Assembly: GCA_028708585.1 (NCBI GenBank)
Contig: JAQVYO010000058.1
Coordinates: 1-9,443 of the forward strand
DNA from: Oscillospiraceae bacterium
GTDB taxonomy: Bacteria > Bacillota > Clostridia > Oscillospirales > Oscillospiraceae
Direction: 5' to 3'
Length of the DNA: 9,443 nucleotides
Below, in pieces: positions 4,536 to 9,443 of this stretch (the stretch's first letter is position 1; each line of letters opens with the position of its first letter). The translations under genes and the position numbers were made by a program. The notes beneath the pieces are model-generated. The model saw only the letters and a list, made by a program, of their open reading frames with translations. It did no database searches and was not told the origin of the DNA.

Positions 4536-6965
4536 TTAAACTCTGGCCTTTGCTTTTACGGACATATTCCCCTTCAAGGTATTGGATTCTTTGTAGGGCT
4601 TAAACAGCATGCAGAGGATAAATGCCACAATGAGGAAGGCGGCGATGGCGCCGGGGATGTTTCCGTTTCCACCAAATAAAATGCCCAGCTGATAGATGAC
4701 AAGCGCAATTGCATAGGCGAACACGCATTGATATCCGACAGCGAACCAGGTCCATTTTGCGTTGTTCATCTCGCGTTTGATCGCGCCGATTGCCGCGAAG
4801 CAAGGGGCGCAGAGCAGATTAAACACCAAAAAGGAATAGGCGGAAAGGGGAGTGAAAACAGCGCGCATGTTGTTCCAAATCTGCCAGCCGTTGTCCGCAA
4901 CCTGATCAAAGCCTCCGAAGAGAACGCCGAATGTTCCCACCACGTTTTCTTTGGCGATCAATCCGGTAATGGAAGCCACTGCTCCCTGCCAATGGCCCCA
5001 ACCCAGCGGAATGAAAATCCAGGCAATGGCGGAGCCGATGGCGGCCAGGATGCTGTGGTCCATGTCTTCCACTAGACCGAAAGAACCGCTTTCAACGCCG
5101 AAGTTGGACAAGAACCAGACGAGGATGGTTGCAAGGAGGATAATAGTTCCGGCCTTTTTAATGAAGGACCAGGCGCGTTCCCACATGGAACGAAGCAGGT
5201 TTGGAACGGTGGGCCAGTGGTAAGCGGGCAGCTCCATGACAAAGGGGGCCGGATCGCCCGCAAACATTTTGGTTTTTTTCAGCATAATGCCGGAAATGAC
5301 GATGGCGGCGATTCCAACGAAATAGGCGCTGGGCGCAACCCACCAGGAACCGCCGAACATTGCGCCGGCGATCAGCGCGATGATGGGAAGCTTGGCGCCG
5401 CAGGGAATGAAAGTAGTTGTCATGATGGTCATTTTGCGGTCGCGGTCATTTTCGATGGTCCGCGACGCCATGATACCCGGAACCCCGCAGCCTGTTCCGA
5501 TGAGCATAGGAATAAACGATTTTCCCGAAAGACCGAATTTTCTGAAAATACGGTCCATGACGAACGCAACGCGCGCCATATAGCCGCAGGACTCCAGAAA
5601 TGCAAGGAACAGAAACAAAACCAGCATTTGCGGGACGAAGCCAAGCACCGCGCCCACGCCGGCCACAATGCCGTCCAACAAAAGCCCGCTTAACCAGTCG
5701 GCGCAGTGGATGCTGTCCAGAAAGTTTCCCAGCAGGATGGGAATGCCCGGGATCCAGACGCCATAGCCGGCAGGATCCGGCTCTGGGATGCTGGCGGCCT
5801 GTATGTAGCTGTCGTAAGTAACGGGAATTGCCTTTTCCGCATTGCCGTCATCATCGTAGAGATAGGCGGTTGTAGCGAGGCCTTTTGCCTGTGCGGGGTC
5901 AATACCTGCGTTTTGCGCCGCCGACTCAAAGGCGTCTTTGACTGCGCCTGGCTCGGTATATTCGTCGCATGCCTGCTCGTAAGCGGAAGCGCCGATGCCA
6001 AACAGATGCCATCCGTCGCCAAACAAGCCGTCATTGGCCCAGTCGGTTGCCCAGGTACCTACTGTGGTGACGGAAACGAAATACACAATAAACATGACCA
6101 CGGCGAAGATGGGAAGCGCGGCCCACCGATTTGTCACAATCCGGTCGATTCTGTCGGAGGCGGAGAGTTTTCCGGCTGTTTTCTTTTTGTAGCACCCCTT
6201 GATAATGGAAGCGATGTAAACATACCGCTCATTTGTGATGATGCTTTCGGCATCATCATCCAGCTCCGCCTCAGCCGACTGAATGTCCTCTTCCATGTGA
6301 TCTAAGATCGCTTTGTCCAGATGCAACTGGGCCAAAACCTTTTCATCACGTTCGAAAACCTTGATGGCGAACCAGCGCTGCTGCTCCGGCGGCATAGTAT
6401 GCACAGCCGCTTCTTCAATGTGCGCAAGGGCGTGCTCCACGGCGCCGCTGAATGTGTGCATGGGAATCGTCTTGGTGGAGCCGGCCGCTTCCACCGCCGC
6501 TTCCGCTGCCTCCATAACGCCCGTACCCTTCAATGCGGAAATTTCGACAATTTTGCAGCCAAGCTCCCGGGACAGTTCTTCGACACGGATCTGATCCCCG
6601 TTTTTTTTGACCACATCCATCATATTAATGGCGATCACCACGGGAATGCCAAGCTCGGTCAGCTGTGTGGTCAGATATAAATTTCGTTCCAGATTGGTGC
6701 CATCGATGATATTCAGTATGGCGTCCGGGCGCTCGTTGATGAGATAATTTCTCGCCACTACTTCCTCCAAGGTATAAGGGGAGAGCGAATAGATACCGGG
6801 CAGGTCCATAATGACCACGTCGTTGTGCTTGCGAAGCTTTCCTTCTTTTTTTTCAACTGTAACGCCCGGCCAGTTTCCCACAAATTGGTTGGAACCGGTC
6901 AGCGCGTTGAACAGGGTTGTTTTTCCGCTGTTTGGGTTTCCTGCAAGGGCAATTTTGATACCCAT
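4536..6965 (-). CDS. feoB: Ferrous iron transporter FeoB
   Basis: An 809-residue Fe2+ transporter in the cytoplasmic membrane with a fused G protein. The GTPase motifs are complete: G1 GNPNSGKTT (9-17), the switch I/G2 region GNWPGVTVEKKEG (30-42), G3 DLPG (54-57), G4 NMMD (114-117) and G5 SALKG (143-147). A helical regulatory domain follows (to about 275), then the transmembrane Gate regions with the conserved CGYMARVAFVMD (460-471), GTGCGVPG (490-497), FIPCGAKLPI (519-528) and LCAPCFA (718-724). Between the first two membrane segments is an unusually long acidic, Ala-rich extracytoplasmic loop (about 303-420). ATG 6965 is chosen because AGGAGG lies 9 nt upstream of it but only 3 nt from the ATG at 6971. 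The gene follows two feoA genes and precedes the Cys-rich partner peptide. A weak operator-like dyad lies about 30 bp upstream. Confidence 0.97.
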   Translation of the reverse strand: MGIKIALAGNPNSGKTTLFNALTGSNQFVGNWPGVTVEKKEGKLRKHNDVVIMDLPGIYSLSPYTLEEVVARNYLINERPDAILNIIDGTNLERNLYLTTQLTELGIPVVIAINMMDVVKKNGDQIRVEELSRELGCKIVEISALKGTGVMEAAEAAVEAAGSTKTIPMHTFSGAVEHALAHIEEAAVHTMPPEQQRWFAIKVFERDEKVLAQLHLDKAILDHMEEDIQSAEAELDDDAESIITNERYVYIASIIKGCYKKKTAGKLSASDRIDRIVTNRWAALPIFAVVMFIVYFVSVTTVGTWATDWANDGLFGDGWHLFGIGASAYEQACDEYTEPGAVKDAFESAAQNAGIDPAQAKGLATTAYLYDDDGNAEKAIPVTYDSYIQAASIPEPDPAGYGVWIPGIPILLGNFLDSIHCADWLSGLLLDGIVAGVGAVLGFVPQMLVLFLFLAFLESCGYMARVAFVMDRIFRKFGLSGKSFIPMLIGTGCGVPGIMASRTIENDRDRKMTIMTTTFIPCGAKLPIIALIAGAMFGGSWWVAPSAYFVGIAAIVISGIMLKKTKMFAGDPAPFVMELPAYHWPTVPNLLRSMWERAWSFIKKAGTIILLATILVWFLSNFGVESGSFGLVEDMDHSILAAIGSAIAWIFIPLGWGHWQGAVASITGLIAKENVVGTFGVLFGGFDQVADNGWQIWNNMRAVFTPLSAYSFLVFNLLCAPCFAAIGAIKREMNNAKWTWFAVGYQCVFAYAIALVIYQLGILFGGNGNIPGAIAAFLIVAFILCMLFKPYKESNTLKGNMSVKAKARV

Positions 6966-6993
6966 GACCATTGTCCTCCTTTTGAAAGTTGAA

Positions 6994-7009
6994 GTTTAAT
7001 GAGCTTAAC
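6994..7009. promoter_or_regulatory. Weak operator-like dyad before feoB
   Basis: GTTTAA-TGAG-CTTAAC has the same 6-4-6 layout as the feoA and DUF2325 sites, and its minus-strand AGTTAAG is shared with the DUF2325 site, but only 4 of 6 arm positions pair. It lies in the 82-bp gap between feoA and feoB. It may be a degenerate site or chance in AT-rich sequence. Confidence 0.25.
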
Positions 7010-7053
7010 TGATGGAACCATCCAAAGACGGGAGCTGCTGAAAAAGATAATCC

Positions 7054-7284
7054 TCAGGTGGAGGATTCCACTTCAACCATTTCCGCGTCCACCTTGCGGA
7101 GGGAAAGCTCATAACCGCGTACCGTTACCTCCAGCGGATCACCCAGCGGTGCTACTTTGCGGATATGTACCTGGATCCCCTTGGTGATGCCCATATCCAT
7201 AATGCGGCGTTTTACCGCCCCGCCGCCATGAAGTTTTAAAACGGTTACCGTTTCTCCAATTTTTGCATCTCTAAGCGTCTTCAT
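7054..7284 (-). CDS. feoA: FeoA protein (operon-proximal to feoB)
   Basis: A 76-residue cytosolic protein with the SH3-like FeoA fold. It has LRDAKIGETVTVLKLHGGG (4-22), KRRIMDMGITKGIQVHIRKVAPLGDPLEV (25-53) and a final strand VRGYELSLRKVDAEMVEVE (55-73). The pattern of xRRLxDMGxxxGxxVxVxxxAPxGDPxxV is the family signature. FeoA binds FeoB and supports Fe2+ uptake, although its precise role is debated. GGGGGAGG lies about 5 nt upstream of ATG. It starts 22 bp after the other feoA, and 82 bp separate its stop codon from feoB. This copy keeps the canonical APLGDP motif, unlike its neighbour, so it is the more likely classical FeoB partner. Confidence 0.93.
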   Translation of the reverse strand: MKTLRDAKIGETVTVLKLHGGGAVKRRIMDMGITKGIQVHIRKVAPLGDPLEVTVRGYELSLRKVDAEMVEVESST

Positions 7285-7306
7285 GAATCCTCCCCCTTAT
7301 CGTTGT

Positions 7307-7519
7307 TCAAACCATAATTTTGTTTGCCATCTCTTTGCTGATAGCGACACGCGATTCCTTGATGTTGACGATAACGCTGCCGCCCATCATAGCGATTACG
7401 GTAACATTTCCCCCCGCAACAAAACCAAGGTCCTCCAGATGCTTTTTTGCCTCCGCCTTTCCCCCCACCTTTTTGATTACGTTTTCTTCGCCGACTTGGG
7501 CAAGCGTTAACGGCATCAT
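7307..7519 (-). CDS. feoA: Second FeoA-domain protein (first gene of the operon)
   Basis: A 70-residue FeoA/SH3-like protein. It reads LTLAQVGEENVIKKVGGKAEAKKHLEDLGFVAGG near the start (residues 4-37), then VTVIAMMGGSVIVNIKESRVAISKEMANKIMV. It has the helix and glycine turn of FeoA but lacks the APLGDP loop, with MMGGSVIV in its place, as in the divergent FeoA that often precedes canonical FeoA in Clostridia. It may bind FeoB differently or act as a regulator, which is inference. The start at ATG 7519 is preferred, with GGAGGGGG 5 nt upstream. A longer frame would need a TTG codon at 7534 that overlaps that ribosome binding site. ATG 7516 is the other option. It is the first gene of the feo operon, downstream of the promoter and operator. 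Confidence 0.9.
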   Translation of the reverse strand: MMPLTLAQVGEENVIKKVGGKAEAKKHLEDLGFVAGGNVTVIAMMGGSVIVNIKESRVAISKEMANKIMV

Positions 7520-7580
7520 GCTGTCCCCCTCCAAATTGTTTATGGATCATTTTAGATTGCTCAATGCAATGCGAATCAAA

Positions 7581-7604
7581 ATTGGTTAGGACCACCTAAC
7601 TAAT
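7581..7604. promoter_or_regulatory. DtxR-type operator at the feoA promoter
   Basis: ATTGGTTAGG-ACCA-CCTAACTAAT is an almost perfect 10-4-10 inverted repeat with one mismatched arm position. The TTAGG and CCTAA cores are those of DtxR/IdeR boxes. It begins 4 bp after the feoA -10 box and so covers the predicted transcription start, where a bound repressor would block RNA polymerase. It lies between feoA and the divergent DtxR/MntR-family gene, the obvious candidate to bind it. Confidence 0.75.
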
Positions 7605-7608
7605 AATA

Positions 7609-7637
7609 AGTTTAAACACACGAACTGATTTTGTCAA
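7609..7637 (-). promoter_or_regulatory. Promoter of the feo operon
   Basis: On the minus strand a perfect TTGACA (7632-7637) is followed after 17 bp by TAAACT (7609-7614), a 4/6 match to the -10 box. The start of transcription should fall near 7602, inside the dyad operator. Confidence 0.7.
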
Positions 7638-7656
7638 TGGGGTTTGGCATAAAAAC

Positions 7657-7683
7657 TTGATTATTTCATTGGAATATGATAAT
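7657..7683 (+). promoter_or_regulatory. Possible promoter of the DtxR-family gene
   Basis: TTGATT (7657-7662) and GATAAT (7678-7683, within TATGATAAT) are 15 bp apart, shorter than the ideal 17. They lie 19 bp upstream of the ATG at 7702. The divergent feo promoter and operator are 20-75 bp away, so both genes could be controlled from one region. Confidence 0.4.
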
Positions 7684-7701
7684 CTGGCCTGAGAGATCGA
7701 G

Positions 7702-8139
7702 ATGAAAGTTGGCAGTTGTGCTATGAAAATACTGAAAGCGTCTGAAGACTATCTGGAAGCAATGTTGATGATGAAAGAAAAGCACGGCTATGTTCGCTCC
7801 ATCGATGTGGCGGCCGAGCTTGGCGTTACAAAACCAAGCGTTACCTATGCCACCAAGCGGCTCCGGGAGAACGGTTACATTACCATGGATAAGGACGGAC
7901 TCATTACGCTGACGGATTCTGGAATGGAAATTGCCGCTCGCATTTACCAGCGTCATAAAATGCTTACCGAATTTCTCGTCCTTTTGGGGGTGGATGAGGC
8001 AACAGCACGGCAGGACGCTTGTAAAATCGAGCATGATATCAGCCAAAAGACCTTCGACGCGATCTGCCGCCACGCGGGAAAAAGGCGGGAATGCGAAGGC
8101 GGATCAGGCGCGGTGAAAAAAGAAAAAGCGAACATTTAA
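7702..8139 (+). CDS. DtxR/MntR-family metal-dependent transcriptional regulator
   Basis: A 145-residue cytosolic regulator, close to MntR in length and lacking the C-terminal SH3 domain of DtxR/IdeR. A winged helix-turn-helix spans about 12-75, with SIDVAAELGVTKPSVTYATKRL (33-54) as the recognition region, then the metal-binding dimerization helices. Aligned by eye to B. subtilis MntR, the ligands are Asp16, Glu19, His85, Glu110 and His111. The position of MntR Glu99 is Cys107, as in DtxR (Cys102), so metal preference may be Fe2+ or mixed. It is divergent from feoA with a TTAGG-type operator between them, so it is probably the Fe2+-responsive repressor of this island. The ATG at 7702 has only a weak GAGAG upstream. 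ATG 7723 (MKILKASEDYLEAM) would give a start more usual for the family. Confidence 0.92.
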   Translation: MKVGSCAMKILKASEDYLEAMLMMKEKHGYVRSIDVAAELGVTKPSVTYATKRLRENGYITMDKDGLITLTDSGMEIAARIYQRHKMLTEFLVLLGVDEATARQDACKIEHDISQKTFDAICRHAGKRRECEGGSGAVKKEKANI

Positions 8140-8170
8140 TTTTTGGCGCAATGAAAAGCGCTGTTTATTG

Positions 8171-8202
8171 AAAAGGCCATCTCAAATCTGAGATGGCCTT
8201 TT
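8171..8202. terminator. Bidirectional terminator after the DtxR-family gene
   Basis: A perfect 14-bp stem (AAAAGGCCATCTCA, 8171-8184, with TGAGATGGCCTTTT, 8189-8202) closes a 4-nt AATC loop. The A/T ends of the stem supply a short U tract in either direction. It sits between the convergent ends of the regulator gene and the ABC permease gene. Nothing else was seen in 8203-8301. Confidence 0.75.
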
Positions 8203-8301
8203 GGCGGTTCATAGACACTTGAAAGTGCGGAGGCATCATATTGGGAAAGCGGGTTCCGGCAGGCCAGCTTCCATGTCTTTTTTAAATGCCGGCGCTTTCC
8301 T

Positions 8302-9443
8302 CTATTCCACTGATTTCAAGGATTCAATCATGTCGATCTTCTTTAATTTAAAATAAGTAACGATCTGCATGACGGCGGAAGCTGCCATCGTAATCAGAAA
8401 CGCCCATACAAAGCTGAATCCTTTGATGGTGTTGAAATATTCGACGTTGTCCTGCTGTATCATTTCCATCACCAGGCGGTGCGCTCCTATTCCCAAGATG
8501 AGTCCCGCCCCAACGCTGATTAAAGTCAGAAGAAAGGCCTCGCGATAGATATATTCGTTGGTTTCCCCATCGGTAAAGCCAAGAACCTTGAGCGTGGCAA
8601 TTTCGCGTTTTCGTTCGCTGATATTGATCGACGTCAGGTTATAAAGGACGATTACCACCAGCAGCGATGCGACGCAGACAAGCAGGACGACAACGACATT
8701 GATGCTTTTATCTTCTTGGGTTGCCCGCTGAAGAATGTCGCCTTTGAAATTCACATTGACAACCAGACCGCTGTCGATCAGGTGCTCCGCCAATGTTTTT
8801 TCATCCCCGGCATGATTGGATGCGATCATATTGTAAACGGCGGGCTTGCCGAATACTTTGCTGTACAGGCCTTGATTCATGTAGATATAGTTTTGGAGAT
8901 AGTTTTCCGTAACGCCGGCAACCGGCAGCGTATAGGCATTGTTGTCGGCGTCCTTCACCTGGATTTTGTCTCCCTTTCCTATTTTGTAAACTTCGGAGAG
9001 CTTCTGTGTAATGATGACGCCGCTGTCGCTGAGTTTTAGATTGGCTCCGCTGTCCGGGTTTTTCAGGATAAAATATTGTGCGAACGTTTCTTCCGCTTCG
9101 GGGACGATCAGATAAGCGTCCAGCGTCTTGCCGCCCGATTCGCAGGTAAAAGCGGACTGTCGGAGCAAAGCGGGGCGCTGTATCTGCTCTTTTGCAAGGA
9201 GACTTTTTAGGTCCCCTCCGATCGTTTGCGTTTCGTTTTTCAGCACCAACAAATCTTCGTATTTAAAAATCTGACCATATTGCTTTTGAGCGATGCCGTT
9301 GATGCTGTCCTTCAGACCAAATCCGGCGAGCAGCAGGGCGGTGCAGCCCGAGACCCCGACAATCGTCATCAAGGCCTTTTGCTTGTAACGGAACAGATTT
9401 CGGAGGGTGATTTTCCATGTAAAGGAAAGGCGTTTCCAGATAA
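8302..9443 (-). CDS. ABC transporter permease, FtsX/MacB type (5' end outside window)
   Basis: A partial gene. The reading frame stays open to the edge at 9443, giving about 380 C-terminal residues. The visible part begins with a basic cytoplasmic stretch (FTWKITLRNLFRYKQKA) just before a membrane segment (MTIVGVSGCTALLLAGFG), as at the start of the second half of large FtsX-like permeases. A roughly 190-residue extracytoplasmic domain follows. The C-terminal FtsX domain has three helices, with the hallmark ISERKREIATLKVLGF after the first. Such proteins work with a separate ATPase in export, lipoprotein handling or peptide resistance; the substrate is not visible here. The ATG codon near 9369 is internal, not a start. 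A terminator shared with the regulator gene lies downstream. No link to iron is evident. Confidence 0.88.
   Translation of the reverse strand, partial: IWKRLSFTWKITLRNLFRYKQKALMTIVGVSGCTALLLAGFGLKDSINGIAQKQYGQIFKYEDLLVLKNETQTIGGDLKSLLAKEQIQRPALLRQSAFTCESGGKTLDAYLIVPEAEETFAQYFILKNPDSGANLKLSDSGVIITQKLSEVYKIGKGDKIQVKDADNNAYTLPVAGVTENYLQNYIYMNQGLYSKVFGKPAVYNMIASNHAGDEKTLAEHLIDSGLVVNVNFKGDILQRATQEDKSINVVVVLLVCVASLLVVIVLYNLTSINISERKREIATLKVLGFTDGETNEYIYREAFLLTLISVGAGLILGIGAHRLVMEMIQQDNVEYFNTIKGFSFVWAFLITMAASAVMQIVTYFKLKKIDMIESLKSVE

Noticed and set aside
5706..6305. Long plus-strand open frame (199 codons) opposite feoB
   Set aside because: It lies entirely antisense to a clear FeoB coding region, has a composition typical of an antisense shadow (Cys/Gly/Val-rich without family motifs), and has no supported ribosome binding site.

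Overview
The window looks like a piece of an anaerobic, moderate-GC Firmicutes (Clostridia, probably Oscillospirales-like) chromosome. That rests on the gene families: a FeoA-FeoA-FeoB ferrous iron operon with a FeoB-associated Cys-rich protein, DUF2325 and a DUF3793 remnant, an EFR1-type flavodoxin-ferredoxin fusion, and a YwaF-like membrane protein. Strong purine-rich ribosome binding sites and sigma-A-like promoters agree. No phage, IS, CRISPR, rRNA or tRNA was seen.

Layout. Positions 1-225 hold no supported protein gene, only a run of hairpins ending in a bidirectional terminator. A minus-strand membrane protein (226-768, DUF2238/YjdF-like) is followed by a minus-strand two-gene operon: an EFR1-type flavodoxin/2[4Fe-4S] ferredoxin protein (1747-2571) and a short-chain dehydrogenase (956-1726). 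Its promoter diverges from that of a plus-strand TIGR02206/YwaF-type membrane protein (2752-3507). A strong hairpin at 3518-3545 separates that gene from the iron region.

The iron region (about 3557-8139) is the core. On the minus strand run feoA (7307-7519), feoA (7054-7284), feoB (4536-6965) and a FeoB-associated Cys-rich membrane peptide (4328-4510), then a terminator, then a DUF2325 gene (3776-4093) overlapping a broken DUF3793-like gene (3557-3792). A DtxR/MntR-family regulator (7702-8139, plus strand) is divergent from feoA. A 24-bp dyad (ATTGGTTAGG-N4-CCTAACTAAT) lies just downstream of a TTGACA-17-TAAACT promoter for feoA. A second copy with an identical left arm lies directly in front of DUF2325, and a weak third copy lies in front of feoB. 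The simplest reading is that the divergent regulator controls Fe(II) import and the DUF2325 transcript through these sites.

After a 14-bp-stem bidirectional terminator (8171-8202), the window ends inside a minus-strand FtsX/MacB-type ABC transporter permease whose 5' part lies beyond position 9443.

The points most worth following are the shared operator in two (perhaps three) places, the mixed MntR/DtxR metal-site residues of the regulator, the long extracytoplasmic loop of FeoB, and the decayed DUF3793 gene next to an intact DUF2325 gene.
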